64,000 nt of DNA from Eudorina sp. 2006-703-Eu-15 (taxonomy: Eukaryota > Chlorophyta > Chlorophyceae > Chlamydomonadales > Volvocaceae): positions 1,052,001 to 1,116,000 of the forward strand of contig BDSI01000027.1 in assembly GCA_003117195.1 (NCBI GenBank), in the 5' to 3' direction. A program made the position numbers and the translations under genes. Below the pieces are notes generated by a model. That model had not been told where the DNA came from. It ran no database searches and was given only the letters and a program-made list of their open reading frames with translations. Within the stretch, counting starts at the first letter, position 1; every line of letters begins with the position of its first letter. This document shows, one piece after another, positions 45,169 through 57,199 of this stretch.

Positions 45169-47077
45169 CTGAAGCCCGGATAATGCACCAGCCGGTCCTC
45201 CATGTAGTCAATCTTGGTGAGTACGGAAGGATCCATCGTGATGCTGTCGTACAATCCAGCACCGGTGTAGCCCTCCAGGTCCTCGCCGTTGGAATCGGAC
45301 CGGAAGATGAGCGAGTCGTGCACATACATTGCCTCGGACTTGGAGGCGTAGCAGAGCACCTCGGGCGACTGCAGCCCCTGCGGGTCCTTGCTGGCCTTGA
45401 AGGAGAAGGGGTGAGAGAGAGTTAACCAGTTTTCCAAGCGAGCGAGGCATGCTGAGCACCGTGTTTGACCGCCCTTCACCTCCCAGCTCCCACTCCCCGG
45501 CCCTTGGCCGTTCAGGCACCCCCCCCTCCCCGGCCGTCCCCCGTCCCCGTCCCTATCCCTAGCCCGCCGCACTCACCCAGCCCCTTGACCAGCTCGCACA
45601 AGACCTCCCGCTCGTCGTTGTTGGAGGGGTTGCGCGTGTGGATCACAAAGGCGTACTGCGCGGGCACCACCCGCTGCACCAGAACCGCCATGCGCACCGA
45701 GTCGAAGTCCAGGCCCGCCTTCCGCAGCGAGTAGTACGCGCGGTCGTTGTATTTGGACGCCCACACGCAAAGGAGGGCCTCCAGCGCCTGCGCCCAGCGC
45801 GCCTCGTTCTCGGGCGGGGGGATGCCTGCGGCGACGGCAGCCGGGCAGCGGCCCCAGGCATGGGAGCCATCATTGTCGGGGCTCTCATGCTTTCGGTGCG
45901 GCCAGACGCGAGCAGTGAGCTGTATGACAACCGAGGTGAACGGCGTCGCCCTCGACATTCCTCCACAAGGCGACACGCGGTCATTGCGTTGCGACCGTGT
46001 CAGGCAGGCAGGCAGCCGCCTTGACATGAAGGCAACCCCTTCCAGGTTAGCCTCTGTACAGGCACCAGGAACCGAGTCACCACCACCACCCCCAGGCAGC
46101 CGCCATCCCAGCCAGCCGCTTGCCTACCTGCCGCCCGCATGGCCTTCTCCAGCTCGTCTCGCAGGTGCCGCGGATTGACCACATGCATCGCCAGGCGACG
46201 GCACTCCGCCAGCAGCTGCGTGGCGGTAGCGTTGGCAGCCAGCGAGCGAGAGGCCAAAGCGCCCGACTGGGCCGCATCCGCTGCGGCGGAGGACGCGCCG
46301 TCCGACTTGCCGCCCAGGCCAACCAGCGAGCCCAGCCCCGTCAGCAAGTCGCCCACACCCGCTCCGGAACCACCGCTGGAGGAGGAGGACGCGGGGCTGC
46401 CGTGGTTGTGGTGGCTCTGGTGGTGGTGCCCGCGGGTCACTCGCGCCACTGTCTGAGCCAGCGCCTGCTTCAGCTGCTTGTTCTCGGGGAGCTCCAGCGC
46501 CTGTGCGCGCGGAGCATTTGGAGGGTGATGCGAAGGTGGGGCGGGCGGTGGTGCCGTGCCGAATCGGGTCGAATGGGTGCGGGGACGGGGCGGCGGATGG
46601 CGATCGGTCGGCGCTTGTGAGTGCACAGCACACCGGGGACAGGAGGTATCTGGGGGCGATGCGGCGCTGAGGGCCCACCACCACGCACAACACTTGCCGG
46701 ATGGCAGCTCGTCGCTGACGACGCGTCAGATGCCCCAAGATGCCAGTGAAAACTGCCCCAAGATGCCAGTGATAACTGCCCCAAGGAACACACAACACGG
46801 TGGCTTACGTCCGCTGCTACTTTCATCGTCGCCCCACATGAATCCCATCCCCCGTTTCTACTGTTACGCCAGGCCACACACAAACCTTTCTGCGTGCCCC
46901 TTACCTGCTCGAAGCAGCCGAACGGCAGCGTCACTGATGCGGGCAGCTTGACGTTGGAGGGCAGGCGGCCGCGCAGGCCGGCGAGGTTCTTGGACTTTGC
47001 GCCCACCACCCCGTCCTTGTACTCGTCCATGCCCACCACCCACCGACCGCACCAGGACGGGATCTCGATCTTAAGGC
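45169..47077 (-). pseudogene. GWD: glucan, water dikinase relic (part of the ATP-binding domain only)
   Basis: Four minus-strand exons match the C-terminal nucleotide-binding part of plant and algal glucan, water dikinase (starch phosphorylating enzyme). They are 47077-46905 (WCGRWVVGMDEYKDGVVGAK, ASVTLPFGCFEQ), 46500-46128 (with an inserted His/Ser/Gly-rich stretch), 45825-45577 (WASKYNDRAYYSLRKAGLD, AQYAFVIHTRNPSNND) and 45395-45169 (SLIFRSDSNGEDLEGYTGAG). The first three keep phase. Between the third and fourth, the short conserved segment that normally follows VKGLGE is absent and the phase does not match (1 against 0). The final segment ending in the family's VVQTRP motif was not found downstream. 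The phosphohistidine domain and all N-terminal domains are missing upstream, where retrotransposon sequence begins. I read this as a truncated, decayed copy. A misassembly of a real gene is the alternative. Confidence 0.7.
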
Positions 47078-47599
47078 CTGAGGGCCGTGACGAACAGGTG
47101 GGGCATTCAAACCGGCTGGAACCTCTCAACACCAATAAGACAGATGGCGCATGGATAGGACTGCGCGTAGCAGATAAGCCAGGTGGTAAGCCCCGACATA
47201 GGCAGGGGTGCGCGAGAATGAATGCCGGACCCCGGCTGTAATCGTGCCCAGCAACACGAGTGTCGTGCACTCCCGGCGATTGGCGGCAGCCGAGGTTGCC
47301 GGCTTGCGGCGGTGGTGGCAAACCAAGTAAAGCAGTGGAGTCACAGCCGGCGGCACAAAGCGAGCACGCGCTTGATCAGTACAGGCGTGCACTGGACGAA
47401 GCGACCTCTTCTCCTCCCTTCCAGGTTGCCGACCCACGGGCCCAAGGCATCCATCCACTGACACTCCCTGCCCCCCCCCTTAACGGATAGCGAAGTCTCC
47501 ATCCCTGCAGCAGGAAAAACACCCCAGTCCTCCCACACCAAAACTTCAAACAACATGATCGTCCCCCGCCGGAACCCAAACCCGGCCTCACCCCCCAGC

Positions 47600-48260
47600 C
47601 CAACCCGGCCGCGGGCTTCAAATCTTTTTTGACCCTGTATGCACCCCCCCTTTTTGACCCCTGTATGCACTACCCACCCTTGGTGGGTTTCGCACGACAG
47701 CACGAAGACAGTGGTGTCGGCGAGGACGTGCGGCCACCAGAAGACACGAGAGACGAGCTCGACCAGGCGGGTGACGCCAGGCAGCGTGCCCAGCCAAGGG
47801 ACCACCATGGTTGTGCCGCAGGATGTCACGACGAAGGGCGTCGTCGTAGGAACCACCACTTAGCGGCGGCCCTGGGTGGCGCGGATCCAAAGGCCATTGG
47901 TGCAGGTCAGGTTAGGAGCGTTGCGTGGATCAAGTACAAATCAGTAGTAGCAGCGAGCGTCAGACGCGCAGCAACCTCAGACGTGGCAGGCATCGGAACC
48001 GGCACGACAGGCGTAGGTGCAGCACGCGGTACGGCAGGCAGTACAACCGACGGCGTGGCAGGCGTCGCAGCAGACGGCGCGGTAGGCGGCGCGGCGGGCA
48101 CAGGGGCGGGCGGCGCCGGCGCCACAGGAGCCGACTGCGCGTCATGACGTGGATGGCCGCGAGCAGCGAAGGGTGCCGGCTGAGAGCGTCCGCGACGTTG
48201 AGAGAGCCAGAGAGATACTCCCAAGTGTAGTCGAAGCGGGACAGGCATTTGTTTCCGCAT
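47600..48260 (-). mobile_element. decayed Ty3/gypsy retrotransposon fragment (RNase H end, linker, integrase start)
   Basis: On the minus strand, around 48250-48160, the reading YLSGSLNVADALSRHPSLLA matches the end of the RNase H domain of gypsy polymerases (typical form NVADALSR). A Pro/Ala-rich linker follows. Around 47880-47640 lies an integrase zinc-finger start (DILRHNHGGPLAGH, then LVELVSRVFWWPHVLADT, then SC). The integrase part switches frame after GPLAGH, so it is broken. No long terminal repeats, reverse transcriptase or integrase core were seen. The fragment directly abuts the upstream side of the glucan, water dikinase relic and is on the same strand. Confidence 0.75.
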
Positions 48261-48999
48261 CTTCTCGACGGTCCCGTCTTTGCAACAGTGCAGAGAACGT
48301 ACTCACTCAAAGATCTATGTCCTTTGTTTACTATTGAAGACCATGCCCTGTGGGGCACGCAATCTTGCAAATTTGTAAACATTGCTCTCGCACAGTGCGA
48401 ATCCGTCAGTACGCGCGGCTGCACTAAAATATAATTGGTGTGCATCGCTCGTCCGGCTGGTGGCTTATTTCGACGTGCACACTACGTATCCTACAGTACG
48501 TATACGGCAAAAGAGCTTATTCCTGGACAAATTATCGAGTTACAATATTTGCGTTGGTCTGCATGACAACGTTGTTTGGATATGTGCTTGTGTTCCTTAG
48601 CACTCAGACTTCTCGTTTGAGTGCGCGAGGCCTTTAAACAGGCTTGGACTTAGAGCTCTCGACAAGGCCACCGAGTACGCTGTTGCAATGCATCCTTTGA
48701 TACGATTTGTCCAAGAAAGCCTGCACCCTCCTGGACTTCTCCACAGCGACGGAAGTCCTTTGTGACTGGGACGGCAGCAGGCCATACTCTCGAACATCCT
48801 CTACTAGTTATATCCAAATCATTTGTATACTACAAGTTACTTGACAGCAAGTTTCGCCGCCCCTGCGGGCGGCATCGCGTCGGGTACAGACCGCTGCGTA
48901 GGCCAATATGAGCAGCGAGCCGTTTGAAACTTGTTTAAGTGACGCTGAAGAGCTGCCATACAGCTTATAAGCAGAACGGAACTGCCGGGCAGACCTGGG
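48261..48999. other. AT-richer intergenic stretch upstream of the ankyrin gene
   Basis: No coding exon recognised. It contains the upstream region of the ankyrin gene that starts at 49000 and possibly more decayed retrotransposon sequence. Confidence 0.35.
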
Positions 49000-51900
49000 A
49001 TGACAAGCCGGACTGGGCGCTCGCTGCTGGATGCCGTCCGTAACAACTCTGTGGAGGCTGTCCAAGACATTTTGGGCAGTGGATGCGAAGGCATTAATGA
49101 ATGCGATAACCAGGTGCGTTGCACCCACGAATGCGTGGACCCCGGGTTTCTCAGGAGGGCCCGCGGGCAGTTGGTATAGTCTTTGTGATTTTTTGATAGC
49201 GCACTCTTGCCAAGGTAGGAGGTACGCGCACGCCAGTGTCAGGCCCTCGTTCGCTTCCGTCCCTGTGCACGCATTCGTCTCTCTTAGCTGCACCCCACAT
49301 AACGTTTCGTGCTTCCACCCATCATGACTGTGATGCGCCTCCCGCTCCTGAGTACTCCTGTGTTTCCTGCGATGGGACCCATGACCCTGTAATTTTCGGG
49401 TTTTGTGTGCACCCGTGCATGCAGCATAACACACCGCTCATCCTTGCGGCCTCCAAGGGCAGCGTGGCGTTGGTGAGGCTGCTCCTGGGGTCCGGCGCAG
49501 ACGCCAGCTGCCAGAACTCATCGGGGCACACCGCCCTGACCCGCGCGTGCGCTGCGGGTAAGGTCGAGGTGGTGCAGCTGCTGCTGCAGGCGCCAAACGC
49601 GCAGACACACCTGCACCTCCAAGACAACCACGGGAACACTGCGCTTTTGTGGTGCGCCCGTACCGGCAACGCACAGCTCTGCCGGCTGCTCATCGACGCG
49701 GGCGCGAACGTAAACCAGGCCGACAGCGGCGGTCGTACACCTCTCTTCCATGCCTGTGTGGCCAACTCCATACCAGTTGCGGAACAATTGATTGCAGCCG
49801 GGGCGGACCTCGGCCTCCGCGACTCGACGGGCAAGTGCGCCGTCGACTATGCGCAAAACCCGGAGATGCGGAGCTTGCTTATCAGTTCAGGATCTTTCCC
49901 CGAAGGCAGCCGCCGCGCCAGTTTTAACACACTCGGTGTGGCCGGCCTGCCGCCGCCTGGCGGCCTGAGCTTGGGCGGCGGGGGCTCGCTGGTCATGCCG
50001 CCCGCCGCGCCGCCGGGGGCAGCGGCCCTGGCGACTATTCCCACGCCCACGGGCGCAACCACGCTCAAAAGCCGCGTGAGCAGCTCGCGGCCCTCGCAGG
50101 CGTACCATGCGTTGACGGAGGCTGTGCAGGCGGGGAACGAGCAAGCGGTGGCGGCCATGCTCGCCGCGCCAGGAACCGACGCCCTGCTCGCGCAGCGTGA
50201 CATGCTGCACAACAGCGTGTTGCATGTAGCTGCGTCGCGGGGTCTAGTGCCGATTATGGTCAAACTCCTGGAGCTAGCACGACAGCTGCACGTTGACATT
50301 GACGAGCCCAACATCGACGGCCATACACCGCTGTACCAGGCCTGCCGTGGCGGCCACCGCGCAGTGGTGCAGGCGCTGCTGGGTGCGGGCGCATCCCCCA
50401 ATGTTGCGTCAAGGGAGTCCTCCACACCACTACACGCTTGCGCAGCGGGTGGCCATGCGGACATCGTGCGGCTGCTGCTCGACCGAGGAGCGAACCTCAA
50501 CGCCGCCGACTCGCACGCCAACACGCCCCTGTTGAGGGCGGCGGAGTTGGGTCACGCAAATGTGTGCTCAATTTTGCTAAGGCAGGGCGCTAGCATCAAC
50601 CACCGCCGTCGAGACGGCAGCACCGCACTCCTAATGGCAGTTCGGGGAGGGCGCGTGGGCGTTGTGCAGCTGCTGCTTGCGGCGGGTGCCAATCCCAACA
50701 TCTCGGACAACGACGGCGAGACACCGCTCATAGAGGTAGGGGTTTGTGTTTCTTGCGGGGTCGCCACCTGGGGTCGGGTGTGGCGTGTGGGAGGGGGCCC
50801 GGAAGCGCGGGCGGAGGGTCTCCAGGGCGTCCGTGGCCTGGGTTCCTGGTGGCTGGGACCCACGTGTGAGGTGCACGGGACCTCGTTTGAAAGGCTTCTG
50901 GGGTGCTACTGGACAATAACCGTGTCACCAGGTTGCAAGCTGAGACCGCTGCTCGGGGGCTTGTCTTGTGCCCCGGGTACCACTCCCCGGACCCCGGCAC
51001 ACACACGCCACCTTTGGCCTATGGGGTCGACTTGCAAGTCTCTCACTTCCTCCGGCGCCTTATCCCCCAAAATCACCCCTCCACGCAGGCTGCCACCGCG
51101 GGTGCATTGCACATCGTGCAGACCCTGGTGGCCCACGGCGTGGACGTCCAGGCGTGCAACCACATCGGGGAGACTGCGCTCATGCGCGCCTCCGTCCACA
51201 GCGACCCGGCCATTGTTGACGAGCTCATTGCGGTGGGGGCGCGGCTGGACGCGGCGGATCGCGAGCTGGGCTTCACAGCGCTCATGTACGCAGCCAGCCA
51301 GGTGAGTGGGTCGAGCGGTGATGAGCGGTGGAGGGTAAGATCGAGGATCTATCTGAGTCCACCAGCCCCTCCGCTAGTTTCCTCGCGTTGCACATAGGTT
51401 TCCTGGAAGGACGGGCGGCCCAGGGGAAGGAGGGCCCAAATGCGGCCAGTCGTGCCGCGGCATTCACTTCATAAGGCATTGGGGCCTGAGGCTTGGCCGG
51501 GCCCTGGCAATCGGTTCGGATGTCGCTGAACACAGCGAGGAACGACGGCGATGATGACGGTGGTGTCTTGCTGCCCTACCAGGGGAGTGCGGCCGTCGTG
51601 GGGCGGCTGCTGGCCGCTGGTGCGGCGGTGGGACATGTCAACAACATGGGCATCTCGGCATTGCTGCTGGCCTCCCGCTCGGGCTACCTGGAGGTGGTGG
51701 AGCGGCTGCTGCAGGCGGGGGCCAGCATTGACCAGGCGGACCTTAAGGGGTGGGTGAAGCGGCCGGGCGGCAATGGTGTGCACGTGGCCCCTTGCTCACA
51801 CTGCGGTTGACGCCTCAGGCGTACTCGATTGCCAGACATGCTAGGTGCTCTCTTCACGCTCCTTGTCATGGCTGCCGGCGTCAAGTTCCGCATTGTGCGC

Positions 51901-53667
51901 TTTCCTGAAGGGCAAGGATTGCGGGCGAGGGGCAATCATGCTTGCAGCCCTGCCGCCCGGGGGAGGGGGCCCAATGTCCTGCGGTCGCGAAGCTCACGGC
52001 GCACGCGCGGCCGGCGGCCTGGCCTCGTCGTTTGCGACCTCCGCGTCACGCACGTCCCACTTCCTGTCTCCATAGGTACACACCGCTGATGGTTGCTTGT
52101 GTGGGCGGCTACACGGCCGTCGTGTTGCACTTGTTGCGGGCCGGTGCCAACGTCAACGTGCGCAACTACGAGGGTTACACTGCCCTGTCAGCCGCAATGG
52201 AGTTTGGGCAGAAGGCGGTGGCGGAGCTGCTGGTCCGTCACGGCGCCGACGCGTCCGCCATCACCGGCGCCGGAAACTCTGGCTACGGCTCCTCGACGGG
52301 CAACGGGTCGTTGAAGGCGGCCGCGGGGGCCGTCCATTCCAGCGGCGCTAGTGGCCCAGGCGGCAACGGCCAGAACGGCCACCACGGCATGCACGGGCCG
52401 CTCAGCGGGGGACAGATGGTGCAGGACGGGGGGCCGACTGGCGGAGGCTCTGCCGGCATGTCCCCCGGCGGGCTGAGATTCGCCGCTGCTGATCTGGCTG
52501 CGTCCCTTGGCATCCGGGCGGCCACGGCCAGCAGTCTACAGATGCACCTGGACGGCCTGCCGAACAGCGTCTCCGCGAATAACCTGGTGCGCGACGGCAG
52601 CAGCATGCCCCCCATCAACGGCGCGTCGGGACCCTTCATGACCAACAAAACGTCCAAGCTCCTGCACGAGCTGGACGCATATGACCTGCTCCAACGCCGG
52701 AACAGCAAAAATGTGGGGATGAACCACCAGGGCCTGAGCGCGACGGCCAACCTGGGCCCCAATGGGGGCGCATCGGGGAGCCTGGCTACGTCGCCCAATG
52801 GGCAGCTATCCAACGGGGCAGGTCCCGGTGGCGTTGCTGGCGGCGGCGGCGGCGGCGGCGGCTTCGAGGTCGTGCCGGTGTCCGGGGGCCTGCAGCGGCT
52901 ACAGTCCCCGCAGTCGCTGGCGCCGCAGCAGCCGCAGACACCGCAGCTGCCGCCGCCCCAGGGCCATCCCTCCCTCACGGTGGAGGAGCTCACCTCGCAC
53001 CTGTCCGAGTCTTCCGACGTCTCCAAGGACGCCAGCTCACCGCAGGACAAGCAGCGCACCGGACCGGGTCCGATGCTCAAGGGGGCCAGCGGGCAGATGG
53101 CCGCCAGCCCGTCGCCCGGCAGCAACGCCCCCAAGCCGCTGTTCAAGAAGACCACGAGCGGCCAACCGGACAACATCATCGTGCTTGAACCTGACGGACC
53201 GTAAGTTGGGAGGACACGGAGCGGGGGGACTTAGCCAAGAAACAAGCCCTGGACAGACCCGGTCGTGGCCAGACTGGGCGGGGAGCCCGGCACGCCGGGA
53301 CCACATGGTTGGGAGACCATGTATGACCGGGTTGGGGCCCTCAGCAGGGCGGCCGAGCGTTGCCTCTTCCTGAGGGCCATGCCTCGCCTGTGGTACCGCT
53401 AGAGGGTGCCAACACGTCGCGCGATGCCCTGCTCGTCGAACCTGCCCGCCGGCGCCCTGCCTCCACCCTTGCATCCCGGGGACCTCGTGCAGGGATCTGT
53501 TCGAGCCGGGCATGATTTATCGCAGCCCCTGGGCCAAAATCGTCAGCTTTCGGGATCCGATTGCTGATGACGTCATCTGGTATGAGCCGTCTGAACCGGA
53601 CGAGGCCGAGGCGGCAGGGAGGCAGGAGCGCGGGCCGGAAGGGGGATGCGGTTGTGTCATCTGTTGA
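49000..53667 (+). CDS. ankyrin-repeat protein with CaaX-like C-terminus
   Basis: Exons 49000-49113, 49425-50735, 51089-51301, 51583-51749, 52076-53200 and 53493-53667 join in frame to give 1,034 aa. About 16 ankyrin repeats fill residues of roughly 30-650, with an unstructured Gly/Pro/Ala linker after the first five. Splicing restores repeats cut by introns (DGETPLIE/AATAGALH, LMYAASQ/GSAAVVGRLL, KG/YTPLMVAC), which confirms the model. The C-terminal third is Gly/Ser/Gln-rich and probably disordered. The last exon adds a compact acidic and aromatic segment (SPWAKIVSFRDPIADDVIWY) and ends Gly-Gly-Cys-Gly-Cys-Val-Ile-Cys, a possible prenylation and palmitoylation signal. Without the last splice the frame stops at 53204. 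Exon 1 has only 38 codons. Ankyrin repeats mediate protein binding; a membrane-tethered adaptor is inferred. Confidence 0.85.
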
Positions 53668-55274
53668 AGTGAGCATGCAGTACGAATGGCTGCTTGATGG
53701 ACTATTGCTCAGCGTATAAAATGCGCGGGCTGTCCTCACGACGTGATGGCGACCAGGTCGTGAGGTGACCGTGGAGGGGCCGCGACGCTGCGCGAGTCGA
53801 TGGCCGGTTATTACGCGGGCGCAGCCTGAAGATGCGAGAAGGCGGCGGGAGGCACACCGCGTCGGGGCGTTGTGCCGTGGCTTGGTCTATGGCCCTGTTT
53901 TGTATAGCTATGTTTAGCTGGGGCAGCAGGTTGAGTTGCGGGCAGCGAGTTGGTGGTCGGCGCGTTGCAGGATATTGTGGTACTTGCCGAGATGGCTTTG
54001 AAGCGGTTGAGACCGCCCATTCATGGGTGCTATTTTTCTAATGGAGGTATAGCGAGGGCAATGCGACTGGCAGGGGTTGTGTATATGCTTTACCAGGAGG
54101 GCTGCCGCCAGGGTTTCTGACACGCACTGGGCTTTCTCGGGGCACAGCGGGGCGGTGGCGGAAAGGTGGTTGCGCAGAAAGCCAGGAGCGTGCACGGTTG
54201 GCGGTTAGGAGGCCGCTCGTACCCCGGAAGGAAATGTGCGGTGTTTTACAGCCACCGACACACTCTAAACGGGCAGCTTGTACCCCAGAACATGCAGGAC
54301 AGGACAGGGCTGGCTATGGACTCCCGGAACGGTACCACATCAGCCGTTGATGGCTCGCAGCGTGTTTGCTGTGGACCAGGGTTATGCACGGACTGAACCA
54401 TATTGGCGCCTACAGCCATGTTCGGCTGTGCAGCGATGTACGACACATGTGCGGCGTCGAGCATTCTGAATAAATGGATTCGCAGCGGGTGCGAGCCTCA
54501 AGGGCGAGGGCGGCATGTCCGGACTGGGGCGCGGTTCGGGCGCGGCGGGCACTTGCGGTCAGCCCGCATGCGATACAGATCAGACGAAGACCCCCAGGGA
54601 CTGGATGCCTGAAAGGCCGACTGACTGGTGGTATCTCGCATCTCGTATCCCTACACAGGTGGTTGTCGGTTCGACTCGGCAGTGGTAGGAAGACGCATCA
54701 GTGGCATGGGCCCGACGTGCTTTTACCCGTGACTCGAAAGGATGAATGTATGCGGGCGTCACACTGACAGTGCAGCACAGTGCATATTTCGACGTTTGGA
54801 TACCGGGCGTTGCGGAGCCGGCTGTCAAAAAGGGTACTAATATTTTTGCTGTTCCAGGGGTGTGTGCTGGGGGAGGTCCCACATTTTTTGGAGATGCATA
54901 TTGAAATTGTTGTGGAGTGCTGTTGTTACGACCCTTCCTAGCTAATAAGCAAGGGTTTTGCCACTCCGAGGGACCCCCTTCAGCTGCACACGATGCGCTG
55001 ATCCTGTAATTGCAAGACAGGCTGGCATGCGTCGACAAGGACCCATCGTCGGCCCATCCGCAGTCCCCGCAACACGGCAGCTTTCCCCTGATTGCCGAGG
55101 GTGAACTTCTGGTTGCCACCACCTTCAATTACCCAGAGTGACCGCCTACGGCACGGTGTTTACTTCGTCATTGGCGCCAAGCATGGTACGGCTCGCTCCC
55201 GATGCGTGTCATGTCCTTCACCCCCTCGTGGCCACCACTTGTTGGGCTTTGCGACGGCTCAATATTATTATTAG

Positions 55275-55916
55275 GATGTTACAGCGGACCCCGCGGGTCA
55301 TCGGTGACAGCCCCGGCGACAGCCGAGGCTACCTCACCATACACTGCCTAAATGAACTAACGCCACCATGGCGCTCCGGACAGGCTCCCCAAGTGCACCG
55401 AAACACTCCCCGGGCCCACACTACCAGGGAACCACCCCGTTCCTGAGAACCAACCATGGCAAGGGATAAAGCCCGCTCAGGGGGAGTTAGCCACCAGGGC
55501 GCCCCTATTAGCCAACCACCACCCCCACCAAGGCGGGGTCACTTCTCAATATATTGTACATGGATTTGTTCTGGGATGGGCTTCTACGTTCACCTGGAAG
55601 ACGCCTTACGCAAATCCGGTGCCACAGACTTGCTTCTCAACGTCTGTCTTGGCCGTGGTGTTGGTTCGCTAATAGATGGCTGAGCGGGCTTTATCCTTAG
55701 CTATGGCTGGTCCTCGGGAACGGGGTGTTTTTCTGGTGGAGTTGGTGCGGGGCGTGCTTTGGTGCACTTGTGGAGCCTGTCCGGTGCGCCAAAATGGCGA
55801 GGTTATCGTTCCTGAAGTGTGTGGTGAAGAGGCTGCGGCTGTCACCGGCGGTCGCCGATGACCCGCGGGGCGCACTGAAACATCCTTAATCCCTTTTAGG
55901 GTCCGTTGTAACATCA
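55275..55916. mobile_element. foldback/MITE-like element with long inverted arms
   Basis: Left arm 55275-55480 and right arm 55679-55916 are imperfect reverse complements around a 198-base centre. Both arms share, in opposite orientation, the outer GTTACAGCGGACCC-type end (right arm GGGTCCGTTGTAAC), then CCCGCGGGTCATCGG, CGGACAGGCTCC, and the inner GGATAAAGCCCGCTCAG. The right arm has roughly 30 extra bases near its outer end. No transposase is present and no clear target-site duplication was found. Confidence 0.8.
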
Positions 55917-56393
55917 TTCAATTATCCTTAATAATGTACGTCATACATACATACTTTCGTGTTGGACGCCAGTCGTGAGGATCACTAGTTTGGGATGTAT
56001 GGCTGGAGGGTCGTCCGCATAAACTCTGTGACGTTCGTGTGGTTTGCCGCGACGTCTGCCCAAAGAAGCTCGGGCTCTTATCAAGGCCCTGCAGGGCCCT
56101 GAGGGGCACGCGCCTTCCTCGCGACTGCGTTGGAAGCCACGCACGGGACTTGGCACGTAGGTTACTCAGAGGATGATGCGGGCATGTCGTCCAGGTCCAA
56201 CCTCGCGCAGCAGTGTACTGTGCCTGCCGTACAAGTCTCGTGGGTGAGTTACGGACAGCAGTTGAAGTCATGCTCTCGACTGATAAAGAACGTTAATCGT
56301 CGCGGCCTTCAGGGTACTCTTGTTAAGCCATAAGCTCTCCGGCCTAGGCCTAGGCTTCAACATGCACTGTGCTTGTACAGAAGCAAATCCAGA

Positions 56394-56560
56394 CACAGAA
56401 TTGTGACGACGAGGCACTCAAGCATCAATCTGCACAGAATTGTGACGACAAGGCACTCAAGCACAGAATTGTGACGACAAGCATCAATCTGCACAGAATT
56501 GTGACGACAAGCATCAATCTGCACAGAATTGTGACGACAAGGCACTCAAGCATCAATCTG
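56394..56560. repeat. compound tandem array (five copies of CACAGAATTGTGACGAC)
   Basis: The core CACAGAATTGTGACGAC occurs five times. It is separated by combinations of two spacer words, GGCACTCAAG and CATCAATCTG, so unit length varies. The core contains the self-complementary CACAGAATTGTG. Confidence 0.9.
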
Positions 56561-57199
56561 CAACGTGAAGTGCCTTGCTTATGATTGCCGGAAGCCGGGA
56601 TGCGATGGGCAAGGAAGGCAGCTGATAAGGTTATGTAAGACCGTACGACATACTCTTACCACTCAGTTTGCAGTTTACCAGCCACTGCATTTGAGCAATT
56701 CGTTTATAGAACTTATTGAGCTTAGTTGTTGCATATAACTGTTATCGCATATCCAGGGCGAACAGAACATATCGTCAGGCAAATCAGCGTGCTAGTGCCA
56801 TATCGTTGGACGCAGCATGGATTGTTCATCAAAAGGACAATTGCTGAGTCCACAACTGTTTCATTGGAGCAAAACGGCTTTGATAACGCTAGGTTTGACC
56901 ACTGCGCTGGTGTTACTGCCGCTCGCGTTAGGCCTTACGGAAACGGTAGGCTGTGCTTTCTTATCCTTCATGTGTTGCTTATCTACATAATGTCATGTTG
57001 ACCGTCGGACCGGATGCAATTCTCTCGCTGTTATGCTACAACCCCAATCGGGAGCGGGGTGACGAAGGTGGCCCAGGAAGCGCATGTGGCATTTATACCA
57101 TGGCTGCATGTAAACAGCCCTATATAAGGGTTGAAGTTTTCGGTGTGTCCCACAAGCAACATAAGCGGTTGTTGCACCCCACTGCGCCGGACTTCGCAG

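Larger units (their letters stand above)
53668..57199. other. repeat-rich intergenic region
   Basis: Contains the foldback element at 55275-55916 and the tandem array at 56394-56560. The rest shows no exon with clear coding character. A 41-codon stretch ending at a TGA at 55139-55141 has fairly good codon use but a weak acceptor and no partner exons. A TATATAAGG motif lies at 57121, upstream of the FAD oxidoreductase exons. Confidence 0.4.

Noticed and set aside
45208..45572. Extended reading of the fourth GWD exon upstream of 45395
   Set aside because: The added residues do not resemble the family, and a very good acceptor (pyrimidine tract then CAAG) lies at 45396.
54580..55128. 182-codon minus-strand frame in the intergenic region
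   Set aside because: Codon use is unbiased, no domain is visible and no splice partners were found. The opposite strand has an equally weak 41-codon exon candidate ending at 55141.
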